NCBI GenBank assembly: GCA_905214955.1
Contig: CAJMON010000014.1
Location: 1 to 54,069, forward strand
Length of the DNA stretch: 54,069 nucleotides
Direction of reading: 5' to 3'
Source: an uncultured bacterium
GTDB lineage: Bacteria > Bacillota > Clostridia > Lachnospirales > Lachnospiraceae
The notes below the pieces were generated by a model. That model was not told the DNA's origin. It worked only from the letters and a program-made list of their open reading frames with translations, and did not search any database. A program made the translations under genes and the position numbers. Positions 43,579-52,264 of the stretch are shown piece after piece (position 1 is the stretch's first letter; each line of letters starts with the position of its first letter).

Positions 43579-43595
43579 CGCGGAAGTATTCCGCG
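43579..43595. promoter_or_regulatory. 17-base palindrome (operator candidate)
   Basis: CGCGGAA (43579-43585) and TTCCGCG (43589-43595) form a perfect inverted repeat with a GTA centre. It sits between the predicted promoter and the esterase start. A repressor operator or an mRNA 5' hairpin are both possible. Confidence 0.4.
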
Positions 43596-43627
43596 GATGG
43601 AATATAGAAGAAAACGGGGGTATCGAG

Positions 43628-45589
43628 ATGATCAGACTGCCGAAAATATTTGGGAAAGGATGTGTGCTCCAGCAGCAAGTGCCCACTGCTTTCTGGGGCT
43701 GGGCGCAGCCAGAGGAGAACATCCGCGCCTGGCTGACAGAAGATGGCCAGACGATTGCAGAGGTTCAGGGAAAAGCAGATCAGGAAGGAAGCTTTCGGAT
43801 GGAGTTTCCGCCGCTACAGGCGGGAGGCCCGTTCATACTGCACGTAAAGGGAGAACAGGATGAGATCCAGGTGGAGCAGGTATGGGCTGGAGATGTGTAT
43901 GTATGCAGCGGACAGTCCAACATGGAACTGCCCATGCGCAGAGTGCGCAGAAGATTCCCGGAGGAATACAAAACAGGAGCGCCCCAGGTTCATCTGTACA
44001 AGGTCTATGAGCATTATGAATTTGATAAGCCGTTAAAAGACCATGAAAAAGCAGACTGGACAACGTGTACGCCGGAAAATCTCCAGGAAATTTCCGCATT
44101 TTCTTATTTCCTGGGAAAAGAACTTTCCGAAAAACGGGGCATTCCGGTAGGGATTCTAAATTTAAGTCTTGGAGGCACTCCTGCCCAGGCCTGGATGAGC
44201 CAGGAAGCACTTGGGGCTTATCCAAACTATCTGGAAGAACTGAAAACCTGCCAGAATCCGGAGTATACAAAAAACTTACTGAAAATAAAAGAACAGGAAG
44301 AAGCATCCTGGTACGGAAACATTGCAGATCTTGAAAAGAAAGAACCGGCATTCGAAAAAACCTGGCATTCCATTACCCTGCCTGGCATTTTTGAGGAAGA
44401 AGGTCTGAAAGATTTCTGCGGAAGCCTGTGTCTGAAAAAGAACATTCAGATTCCAGAAAAATTGGCTGGAAGAGAAGGGCTGCTGGAATTCGGCACCTTG
44501 GTGGATAGCGATGAAATGTACATCAATGGAGTGAAAATCGGAGAAACCGGTTATCAGTATCCACCCAGACGGTATCCCATTCCGGCAGGCCTGTTGAAAG
44601 CAGGGGAGAATGAGGTGCGCATTCACCTGATCTGCCGGTATGGCACCGGAAGGGTGACCCTTGGCAAGAAGCTGCAGATTGGATGGTACAATGCAGATGC
44701 GGACGGATATGATCCGAAGGCAGAAAAAGAAGATCCGGAAAAGCCCATTTCTCTTGAAGGGACCTGGAAATATCAGATTTTGGCAGCCTGCGGACCGGCA
44801 CCGGAACAGGTCTTTTTGAATCGGACACCGGGCGGATTGTACCAGGGAATGGTGGCTCCCTGCCAGCCTTATACGGTGAAAGGTGCTTTCTGGTATCAGG
44901 GAGAATCCAATGACACCCATCCGGAAGACTACCGGGAACTGCTGCAGAGTTTGATTGCAGACTGGAGAAAAGGCTGGGAAAATCCGAAACTTCCTTTCAC
45001 TGTGGTGCAGCTGCCAAACTGCAGTGTGGACATTGCGCCGGGAGAAGCCTGGCCGAAGATCCGGGAAGCACAGAGACAGGCGGCGAAGCTTTCCAATGTG
45101 GGAGTGAGCATCAATCTGGATCTGGGAGAAGACAATGATCTGCATCCGTTAAATAAAAAAGAAACTGCCCACAGAGCAGCCCTGGTGATGGAGCAGCTGG
45201 AAAATTCTTCTGAAACCGGGAAGGGAAGCCCGTGCATACAGGAGTGTATTCAGAATCCGGGCGGAAGTGTATGCCTGAAATTTGATGTTCCCGCAGAAGA
45301 GCTGTGTTTTGCCAGCCGGGGCGGCGTGACGGGAGAGCTTGCCGTCAAAGAAACTTCCGCGAAAGAAAAACTGGGGCTGTTTGAAATCCAGGGGCCAGAT
45401 GGAAAATGGAATGCTGTCCAGGCTGAGATTATCAGCCAGGGAGTATACTTGTCCGTGGGAGAAGCAGCCTTTGCGGCAGCTGTGCGTTATGCATGGAACT
45501 GTGCGCCGGGAAGTGTTCTTTTATATAGAAGAAACGGACTTCCTGCAGGACCGTTTATGGAAAAGATCCAAAAGTTTTCTGAAAAATAA
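43628..45589 (+). CDS. Sialate O-acetylesterase-like SGNH esterase with inserted domain
   Basis: A 653-residue esterase expected to remove O-acetyl groups from imported sugars. The catalytic Ser is S97 (VCSGQSNMELPM), the family block FWYQGESND follows, and D504 and H506 lie in NDLHPLN. Between the blocks (about residues 235-355) there is an inserted jelly-roll domain resembling the GH2 sugar-binding domain (LVDSDEMYINGVKIGETGYQ). The RBS is weak (GGGGG). There is no signal peptide, so it is cytoplasmic. Despite the family name, plant polysaccharide acetyl groups are a likelier target than sialic acid here, since no sialic acid genes are present. It is followed by the GH2 gene after 56 bases. 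Confidence 0.88.
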   Translation: MIRLPKIFGKGCVLQQQVPTAFWGWAQPEENIRAWLTEDGQTIAEVQGKADQEGSFRMEFPPLQAGGPFILHVKGEQDEIQVEQVWAGDVYVCSGQSNMELPMRRVRRRFPEEYKTGAPQVHLYKVYEHYEFDKPLKDHEKADWTTCTPENLQEISAFSYFLGKELSEKRGIPVGILNLSLGGTPAQAWMSQEALGAYPNYLEELKTCQNPEYTKNLLKIKEQEEASWYGNIADLEKKEPAFEKTWHSITLPGIFEEEGLKDFCGSLCLKKNIQIPEKLAGREGLLEFGTLVDSDEMYINGVKIGETGYQYPPRRYPIPAGLLKAGENEVRIHLICRYGTGRVTLGKKLQIGWYNADADGYDPKAEKEDPEKPISLEGTWKYQILAACGPAPEQVFLNRTPGGLYQGMVAPCQPYTVKGAFWYQGESNDTHPEDYRELLQSLIADWRKGWENPKLPFTVVQLPNCSVDIAPGEAWPKIREAQRQAAKLSNVGVSINLDLGEDNDLHPLNKKETAHRAALVMEQLENSSETGKGSPCIQECIQNPGGSVCLKFDVPAEELCFASRGGVTGELAVKETSAKEKLGLFEIQGPDGKWNAVQAEIISQGVYLSVGEAAFAAAVRYAWNCAPGSVLLYRRNGLPAGPFMEKIQKFSEK

Positions 45590-45645
45590 AGGATACAAAA
45601 TCAGTGAAAACAGAATCTGAAAAGGATTCAGAACGGGAGGACTCA

Positions 45646-48600
45646 ATGAAGAGATTATTCAATGATGGATGGGAATTCAGCAAGCAGCCCCTTCATACCA
45701 CGCTGGAAGAAATGCAGGCAGAACAGGACGCATTTGTGCCAATCGGCCTGCCTCATGACTGGCTGATTTATGATGCAGACAATCTGTATGAAGATGGAAC
45801 CGGCTGGTACAGACGAAAACTGACCTGGAAGAAAAAAGAAGGAGAAGTTGTTTTTCTGCGGTTTGATGGAATTTACATGGACAGCCGTATTTTTGTCAAT
45901 GGAGAATTCGCGTTTGAATGGAAGTATGGATACAGTGCTTTTGAAGTGGATCTGACTTCTTATCTAAAGGACGGAGAAAATGAAATCTGGGTATCTGTAG
46001 ATTTTCAGGCACCAAACAGCCGGTGGTATTCCGGAGCGGGTATTTACCGGAATGTATGGCTGAAAGTGCTTCCGCAGACGCATCTGGAATCCGATGGTAT
46101 ATATTTTCATGCAGAGCCGTCCGAAAAAGATTCCAAGATTTGGAATGTAGAATTGGAAGCAGAAGTGACATTCCCGGAGGCACAGAAAGAAGCACCGGCA
46201 GAGGTACAGGTATCCTTTGTGCTGCATTCCCTTTTAGAAAACAGAAATGTTTTAAAAACTGTATCTGAAGAATGGAAAGTAAAAGAAGAGACAGAGGGAA
46301 AAACCTGGCTTTATGTTCTGAAAGCCCAGGCAGAAGAACCGCATCTGTGGGATGTGGAAGATCCCTTCCGCTATCTTCTGGAAACTACTTTAAAATCAGG
46401 AGGGGTCGTGCTGCAGACAGAAGAGCAGGCAGTGGGATTCCGAACCATCGCTTTTCTGCCAGATGACGGTTTCCATCTCAATGGCCGGAAAGTAAAATTC
46501 AACGGTGTGTGCGAGCATCATGACCTGGGATGCCTGGGAAGTGCCTTCCATCCGGAAGCTTTGCGCCGTCAGTTCCGGATTCTGAAAGAAATGGGCGTCA
46601 ATGCCATCCGTTTCAGTCACAATATGGCAGCAGAAGAAGCTATGGAAATGGCGGATGAAATGGGATTTCTGGTAGATTCCGAGGCATTTGATATGTGGGA
46701 ATCTTCCAAAACCACTTATGATTATGCAAGATTTTTCCCGGAGTGGTACAAAAAAGATGTGGCTAGCTGGGTGCGCCGGGACCGGAACCATCCCTGTGTG
46801 GTGATGTGGAGTATTGGAAATGAGATTCATGACACTCATGCAGGAGAAAAAGGACGGGAGTGGACCAGACTGCTCCAGGCAGAAACCTTAAAACACGATC
46901 CAAAAGGAAATGCAAGACCAACCATCGGTTCCAACTATATGCCCTGGGAGAATGCACAGAAATGCGCAGATATTGTGAAGCTGGAAGGCTACAATTACGG
47001 CGAAAAATATTATGACAAGCACCGTGAAGCCCATCCGGACTGGATTATTTACGGAAGCGAAACATCTTCTGTGGTACAGAGCCGCGGCATTTATCATTTC
47101 CCGTACAGACAGTCTGTGCTGGCAGATGACGACGAGCAGTGTTCCTCCCTTGGAAATTCCACCACAAGCTGGGGAGCAAAGAATCCGGAATTTTGTATTA
47201 TCACAGAGCGGGACCATGGATTTTCCTGCGGACAGTTTTTATGGACGGGATTTGATTACATCGGAGAGCCTACGCCCTATCACACCAGAAACTCTTATTT
47301 TGGACAGATTGATACGGCAGGGTTTCCCAAAGATCCCTATTATTTGTACCAGGCAGAGTGGACAGATGCAAAAAAACATCCCATGGTACATTTGCTGCCT
47401 TACTGGGATTTTAACGAAGGCCAGCTTATTGATGTGCGGGCGTTTACCAACGGTGCTTCCGTAGAACTGTTCTTTAATGGAAACAGCTGCGGAGTATGCA
47501 GGATTGATCATGTCCATGGAACCAAACTTTCCGGTGACTGGCAGATTCCCTATGCCCCCGGTGAGATTCTGGCAGTGGCATACGATGAAGCAGGAAATGA
47601 GATCGCAAGAGAGAGCCATCATTCTTTCGGAGAACCGGTACGCATTGTGATCAAGGCAGATAAAAAAGAAATGGCTGCCGATGGACAGGAGCTGGTATTT
47701 GCGGAAATTTCCATGGAGGATGCCGATGGATATCCGGTGGAAAATGCAGATAACCGGGTACAGGTTTGCATAGAAGGAGCCGGTGCCCTGGTAGGATGCG
47801 ACAACGGCGACAGCACGGAAATGGATGGCTACAAGACCGGAAACCGCAGACTTTTCAGTGGAAAATTGTTAGCGGTTGGAAAGAGCGGCACAGAGGCCGG
47901 AATGTTAAAAATCCGGGTATCTTCCGAAGGTATGGAAGAAGCCGTTCTTGCAATTCCGGTAAAGGAAGCGGCAGTACTGGAAGGAAGCAGCCCACAGGCA
48001 TTTCTGGCAGGAGAGTGTACTTCCGTTGAGGTCAAAGAAAGCGCTGATACACAGAAAGACATACCGGTACGCGCTGTCTATCTTGTAAGCTCCAACGGAA
48101 CCAGTTTGACTGCAGAAAATAAGGAAACCATTGTGACAGCAAAGCTTGCGCCGGTGGATGCCACAGATCAGAATGTTACCTGGAAGATTGTGGATGATGC
48201 CGGCATTCCTGTGACATTTGCAGAAGTTGTGCCAGACGGATTGACGGCAAAAGTAACGGCAAAAAGTGATGGGGCTTTCCGTCTGCGCTGCATGTCCTGT
48301 GCCGGTACCGGAAAAGTACGTCTGATTTCCCAGCTGGAGTTTACGGTCAGCGGACTTGGAAAAGCGTTCCGTGATCCCTATGAATTTGTGACAGCCGGGC
48401 TGTATGATTACAGCAGGGGAGAGGTTGGAAACGGAAATGAACACGGCGTGGCCACTTCCCGTGATGGGGAGACCCAGGTAGGATTTCGGGAACTGGATTT
48501 TGGCTCTTACGGATCCGATGAAATCTGTCTGCCGATTTTTGCCCTTACCAGTGAACCGTACCAGATCAAGATTTATGAAGGAATGCCGGGAGAAGAAGGG

Positions 48601-49122
48601 GCAGAGCTGATCGGAGATGTGATTTACCAGAAGCCTTCCATCTGGAATGTATATCAGGAGGAGACGTATAAACTGAACAAACGGCTGAAGGGTGTGACCA
48701 GCATCTGCTTTGTTCTGTACAACAAAGTCCATATTAAGGGATTTTCCTTTGCGAAAAAGAATCGGGCGCTGGAGAAGCTGCTGGCAGGAGAGTGTGACAA
48801 GGTATATGGAGATACCTTCCGTCAGGAGAAAGATGCTGTCCGCGGTATCGGAAACAACGTAACCTTGGAATTCAACAAGATGGATTTCACCGAGAAGGGA
48901 GTTTCTTCGATTACCGTATGGGGAAGCACGCCTCTTGCCAAGAATACCATTATTGTGAAGTTTACTTCGGAAGAAGGACAGGAGCAGCAGATGTTGGAGT
49001 TCTTAGGAGGAGAAACCTGTCAGACCTTCCAGTTTGAGAAAGTGTGCGGTGTGCAGGATGTGGAATTTGTCTTCCTGCCCGGAAGCAGCTTTGATTTCGA
49101 GGCGCTGAAGTTTGCAGAATAA
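45646..49122 (+). CDS. GH2 beta-galactosidase-like enzyme with long C-terminal extension
   Basis: A 1158-residue retaining enzyme. A GTG at 45604 is in frame, but GGGAGG at 45635-45640 sets the ATG at 45646 (MKRLFNDGWEF). Jelly-roll and Ig-like domains precede a TIM barrel with acid/base E393 (SIGNEIHDT) and nucleophile E472 (IYGSETSS). After the barrel come DUF4982-like and Ig-like domains (about 560-780), a bacterial Ig-like (Big_2-type) segment (about 810-910) and two carbohydrate-binding-like domains (about 915-1158). There is no signal peptide despite these extras, which are more usual on secreted enzymes. The likely activity is beta-galactosidase. Other GH2 activities are possible. Confidence 0.9.
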   Translation: MKRLFNDGWEFSKQPLHTTLEEMQAEQDAFVPIGLPHDWLIYDADNLYEDGTGWYRRKLTWKKKEGEVVFLRFDGIYMDSRIFVNGEFAFEWKYGYSAFEVDLTSYLKDGENEIWVSVDFQAPNSRWYSGAGIYRNVWLKVLPQTHLESDGIYFHAEPSEKDSKIWNVELEAEVTFPEAQKEAPAEVQVSFVLHSLLENRNVLKTVSEEWKVKEETEGKTWLYVLKAQAEEPHLWDVEDPFRYLLETTLKSGGVVLQTEEQAVGFRTIAFLPDDGFHLNGRKVKFNGVCEHHDLGCLGSAFHPEALRRQFRILKEMGVNAIRFSHNMAAEEAMEMADEMGFLVDSEAFDMWESSKTTYDYARFFPEWYKKDVASWVRRDRNHPCVVMWSIGNEIHDTHAGEKGREWTRLLQAETLKHDPKGNARPTIGSNYMPWENAQKCADIVKLEGYNYGEKYYDKHREAHPDWIIYGSETSSVVQSRGIYHFPYRQSVLADDDEQCSSLGNSTTSWGAKNPEFCIITERDHGFSCGQFLWTGFDYIGEPTPYHTRNSYFGQIDTAGFPKDPYYLYQAEWTDAKKHPMVHLLPYWDFNEGQLIDVRAFTNGASVELFFNGNSCGVCRIDHVHGTKLSGDWQIPYAPGEILAVAYDEAGNEIARESHHSFGEPVRIVIKADKKEMAADGQELVFAEISMEDADGYPVENADNRVQVCIEGAGALVGCDNGDSTEMDGYKTGNRRLFSGKLLAVGKSGTEAGMLKIRVSSEGMEEAVLAIPVKEAAVLEGSSPQAFLAGECTSVEVKESADTQKDIPVRAVYLVSSNGTSLTAENKETIVTAKLAPVDATDQNVTWKIVDDAGIPVTFAEVVPDGLTAKVTAKSDGAFRLRCMSCAGTGKVRLISQLEFTVSGLGKAFRDPYEFVTAGLYDYSRGEVGNGNEHGVATSRDGETQVGFRELDFGSYGSDEICLPIFALTSEPYQIKIYEGMPGEEGAELIGDVIYQKPSIWNVYQEETYKLNKRLKGVTSICFVLYNKVHIKGFSFAKKNRALEKLLAGECDKVYGDTFRQEKDAVRGIGNNVTLEFNKMDFTEKGVSSITVWGSTPLAKNTIIVKFTSEEGQEQQMLEFLGGETCQTFQFEKVCGVQDVEFVFLPGSSFDFEALKFAE

Positions 49123-49186
49123 TAGATTTGTTGTCTGCGATGCGTACTGGGTACCGGAATGTTAGAAGAGCGCAAGGCAGGAGGTG

Positions 49187-49406
49187 GATGCGCCGTCCAT
49201 GCACCATGCAAGAAAATCGTTTGTTTGCTTCGCACCCGGCAGACTCCGGAAATCCGGAAAGCTGCCGGAGTGCATTCGGCAAAAGCAAACTTGCTGCGCT
49301 TCGGACAGCTGCTTTTGCCTCATCCGGCACCTTCCAGCTTTCTCGGAGCCTGATCCGGCCGCTCCAGATGATAAACGATGTTTCTGCATGGCGTGCGTCC
49401 GGCATC
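49187..49406. repeat. Fold-back repeat element, about 220 bp
   Basis: The ends are imperfect inverted repeats. GATGC at 49187-49191 and CCATGCA..GAAAATCGTTT from 49204 match the reverse complement of AAACGATGTTTCTGCATGG ending at 49391 and GCATC ending at 49406. Inside, GGCAAAAGCA pairs with TGCTTTTGCC across a short loop. Small ORFs cross it on both strands with no plausible start signals or protein character. It probably belongs to a multicopy family. Confidence 0.5.
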
Positions 49407-49432
49407 AGCAAGAAGTGTATATAGCGGCAGAC

Positions 49433-49593
49433 GAGACAAAAAACTCTGACATTGCGAGAATTCCAGGTTTCCTGGCGCACTGCCAGCATCTGCGAAAGCG
49501 TGTTTGAGCTCCGAAGGGGCGAGTTCGCGAAAGCAGATGCGAAAAGGCGGGCATCTGGGAAAACGGAAACGCAGCATGTTCAGAGTTTTTCTC
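49433..49593. repeat. Second fold-back repeat element, about 160 bp
   Basis: The left end GAGACAAAAAACTCTGACAT (from 49433) resembles the reverse complement of the right end (GCATGTTCAGAGTTTTTCTC, ending at 49593), with a few gaps. Inside, GCATCTGC pairs with GCAGATGC around a compact stem-loop, and CCAGG-TTT-CCTGG forms a small hairpin. It lies 26 bases after the previous element. Confidence 0.5.
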
Positions 49594-50205
49594 TTTTGCG
49601 GTTTCGGACAAGCAACGAGTAGTGAGAAATTTGGCTTGATCCGTCCATGGAAGCCGCTGAAACAGCAGTATGACTAAAAAAACTTACAAATTTTGAACAT
49701 TCTGCGAGAGACCTTGATGTGGGGGATGATTTACATACTGTGAAAAATGCATAAAAACAGGCATGCAAAATTGTAAAAAACACACAATGAGTTGAATGAA
49801 AAAATGAAAAAGTTTAAAATGGAGCAATATTTGCGCAGGAAAAAGCAACAATTTTGAAGCCAAAAATGAAAAAAATACAATATATTAGATGAGCAAAATA
49901 CTCCCGAAAGGATCTTACAGGAAGATCTTGCATGAGATACAGAGATTTGTCATATTGGATATTCACACAAATTTTGCGGCGGACTTTTCTGAAAAACGCA
50001 CATTTGATAAGCAACATGTACAAGAAAAAACCGGTAAAACTGTAAATACGTGATACAAGGCAGACAAAATTCTATGTAAGAAAGCAAGATTTGTATAGGA
50101 AACGGCAATATCTTGAAAGCAAAATGCAGAAAGATGCCATATAATAGAACCATACGGGAACGAAAAAAGACAACTTCACGAACTGGGAGGGACGTGAGGT
50201 GGAAA
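49594..50205 (+). other. AT-rich leader region with repeated promoter-like motifs
   Basis: No gene is seen in this 612-base stretch. It contains three related segments beginning TTGAA. These are TTGAAT (49792-49797) with TAAAAT (49815-49820), 17-base spacer; TTGAAG (49854-49859) with TACAAT (49876-49881), 16-base spacer; and TTGAAA (50113-50118) with TATAAT (50140-50145), 21-base spacer. ACAAATTTTG-like motifs recur at 49686, near 49849 and near 49968. One or more of the first two pairs probably drives the third transporter operon, leaving an unusually long leader. Confidence 0.45.
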
Positions 50206-50232
50206 ATGAAGGAGAGTGATTGTAAAAAATGA
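50206..50232 (+). CDS. Possible eight-codon leader peptide
   Basis: ATG at 50206 follows GAGG (50196-50199) by six bases and opens MKESDCKK. Its stop TGA at 50230-50232 overlaps the permease ATG in an ATGA junction. The permease itself has its nearest RBS 14 bases away, so coupling through this ORF could be how it is translated. It is too short to judge by composition. Confidence 0.35.
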   Translation: MKESDCKK

Positions 50233-51179
50233 CGAAACCAAATGCATCTAAAAAAGTCAAGTCAAATTACAAGCAAGAGTCACTGCTTCGTCACGTAAAG
50301 AAGAACTGGAAGATCTATTCCTTCCTGATCCTGCCGATTCTTTACTACGTGATTTTTAAGTATGTGCCTATGGCCGGAAATATTATTGCATTCCGTCGCT
50401 ATAAGGGCGGCCCGAACATCTTCGGAGACAGATGGGTCGGCTTCCGTTACTTTGAACAGTTCCTGACAGATAAGAACTTCTGGCAGGCATTCGGCAACAC
50501 CTTACGTCTGAGTATTGGATACTTATGCGTACGGTTCCCGGCTACTTTGATCTTTGCTCTGCTGATCAATGAGATCCGCAAGAAATGGTGGAAAAAACTG
50601 GTGCAGACCATTTCCTACCTGCCGCATTTTATCTCACTGGTTGTTGTCTGTGGTATGGTAAAAGAGCTGCTTTCTACAACAGGCCCGATCAATATGCTGA
50701 TCTCTTCCCTTGGATTTGAAAAGATCCAGTTCATGTCTGAACCGGCATGGTTCGATACCGTTTATATCGGTTCCGGTATCTGGCAGGCATTAGGCTGGGG
50801 TACCATCCTGTATCTGACTGCTATGACCAATATCGACATGGGACTTTACGAAGCTGCTGAAATCGATGGCGCAAATAAGTTCCAGCAGGCATTGCATGTT
50901 ACCATTCCTGGAATCCTTCCTACCATCATGACACTGCTCATTATGGATATCGGTAACATCATCACAGCAAGCAACATGCAGAAGATCTTGCTGTTATACA
51001 ACCCGCTGACACAGTCCAGAGCTGACATCATCGACACTCTGGTATACCGTATGGGTATTTCCGGCGGTAACTTCAGTTACGCATCTGCAGTAGGTCTGTT
51101 CTCTGCACTGATCGGACTGATTCTGGTAACCACTGCAAACTACTTATCAAAGAAATTCACAGAGACTTCTCTGTGGTAG
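50229..51179 (+). CDS. CUT1 sugar ABC permease (LplB type), third system
   Basis: A 316-residue permease with about six membrane helices (first at IYSFLILPILYYVIFKYVP) and the EAA loop EAAEIDGANKFQQA near residue 207. The AAGGAG-like RBS is 14 bases from the ATG, which is long and may make translation depend on the small ORF upstream. It is the first gene of an operon with the permease at 51198 and the binding protein at 52265, in the same order as the second system. No enzyme gene is attached, so its cargo cannot be inferred from the operon itself. Confidence 0.93.
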   Translation: MTKPNASKKVKSNYKQESLLRHVKKNWKIYSFLILPILYYVIFKYVPMAGNIIAFRRYKGGPNIFGDRWVGFRYFEQFLTDKNFWQAFGNTLRLSIGYLCVRFPATLIFALLINEIRKKWWKKLVQTISYLPHFISLVVVCGMVKELLSTTGPINMLISSLGFEKIQFMSEPAWFDTVYIGSGIWQALGWGTILYLTAMTNIDMGLYEAAEIDGANKFQQALHVTIPGILPTIMTLLIMDIGNIITASNMQKILLLYNPLTQSRADIIDTLVYRMGISGGNFSYASAVGLFSALIGLILVTTANYLSKKFTETSLW

Positions 51180-51197
51180 AAAGGAGCAAAGACAGAT

Positions 51198-52070
51198 ATG
51201 AAGATTAAGATGTCAAAGGGATATCGGGTCTTCCAGGTAGTGAATACGATTATCATGATCCTGGTTGTCTTTGTTACCCTGTACCCGTTTGTTTGGCTGG
51301 TTGCGCAGTCTTTCAGCAGCGACGCTGCTGTGGCAGCAGGCCAGGTTACTTTCTTACCGGTAGATTTTACCACTGCTACATATAAATATCTGCTGCGTGA
51401 CAACCGGTTCTTCCGTTATTATGGAAACACCATTATTTACTCCGCAGTAGGAACCTTTATCTCAGTAGTAGGTACTGCACTGCTTGCATATCCGCTTTCC
51501 AAACCGGAACTGCGGTTAAACAAGTTCTTTACCCCGTTTGTTGTATTTACCATGTATTTCGCAGGCGGCCTGATCCCGAACTATATTCTGGTTACTCAGT
51601 GGCTGCATTTGGGAGATACTGTTTGGGCGGTTGTACTTCCGGGTGCAATCAGCACATTCAACCTGCTTCTTATGAAGTCCTTCTTTGCCGGGCTGCCGGG
51701 AGAACTGGAAGAAGCAGCAGCTATGGACGGTATGGGTGTGTATGGTATTTTCGTAAAGATCATCATCCCGCTTTCCAAACCGATCATTGCTACTATGTGT
51801 CTGTTCTATCTGGTAGGTATGTGGAATGAATGGTTCGGACCGTTCTTGTACTTAAATCAGGATTCCATGAAACCCATTTCTCTGTGGGTTCGCCAGCTGG
51901 TAGAGGGTGCCAACTCCGTAGATACCAGCTCCAGTGCAGAAGCCAGCAGCGTACAGGCTACTCTGAAGTCTGCTACCATGGTACTTACCTCTGCACCGAT
52001 CATTTGTGTATACCCGTTTGTACAGCGTTACTTCGTACAGGGTATGACTATGGGTGCTGTAAAGGGCTGA
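51198..52070 (+). CDS. CUT1 sugar ABC permease (YtcP type), third system
   Basis: A 290-residue permease with about six membrane helices, the EAA loop EAAAMDGMGVYGIF near residue 172 and the C-terminal TMGAVKG. The RBS AAAGGAG precedes the ATG. It lies 18 bases after the first permease and partners it in the membrane. Confidence 0.93.
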   Translation: MKIKMSKGYRVFQVVNTIIMILVVFVTLYPFVWLVAQSFSSDAAVAAGQVTFLPVDFTTATYKYLLRDNRFFRYYGNTIIYSAVGTFISVVGTALLAYPLSKPELRLNKFFTPFVVFTMYFAGGLIPNYILVTQWLHLGDTVWAVVLPGAISTFNLLLMKSFFAGLPGELEEAAAMDGMGVYGIFVKIIIPLSKPIIATMCLFYLVGMWNEWFGPFLYLNQDSMKPISLWVRQLVEGANSVDTSSSAEASSVQATLKSATMVLTSAPIICVYPFVQRYFVQGMTMGAVKG

Positions 52071-52148
52071 TGCCCCTGCATTTGAACTGTTTTGTGTTTT
52101 TTGTATGATTTGTTCATGATCCGTACAGGTACTGCTGAAGGCGGTAAG

Positions 52149-52181
52149 ACATGCAAGACTCCCCCGCCGGGAGCGGCATGT
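52149..52181 (+). other. Hairpin between permease and binding-protein genes
   Basis: ACATGC (52149-52154) pairs with GCATGT (52176-52181), and the inner CTCCC pairs with GGGAG. No T run follows, so it is more likely an mRNA processing or stability element protecting the 5' end of the binding-protein message than a terminator. Confidence 0.5.
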
Positions 52182-52264
52182 ACGGTATGAAATATGGAAA
52201 CTCTAACACATGAGATCAAAGACCCATGCAAAGGGCTTCCGAAAATCAAAAGGAGGAATACATT

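Noticed and set aside
48962..49489. Open frame of 175 codons on the minus strand over the end of the GH2 gene and the first repeat
   Set aside because: It reads through a fold-back element and into the GH2 coding strand. It has no RBS, and its composition matches the inverted repeat and not a protein.
49184..49507. Small plus-strand open frames in the repeat region
   Set aside because: Several overlapping frames of similar length cross the fold-back elements without start signals. None shows protein-like sequence.
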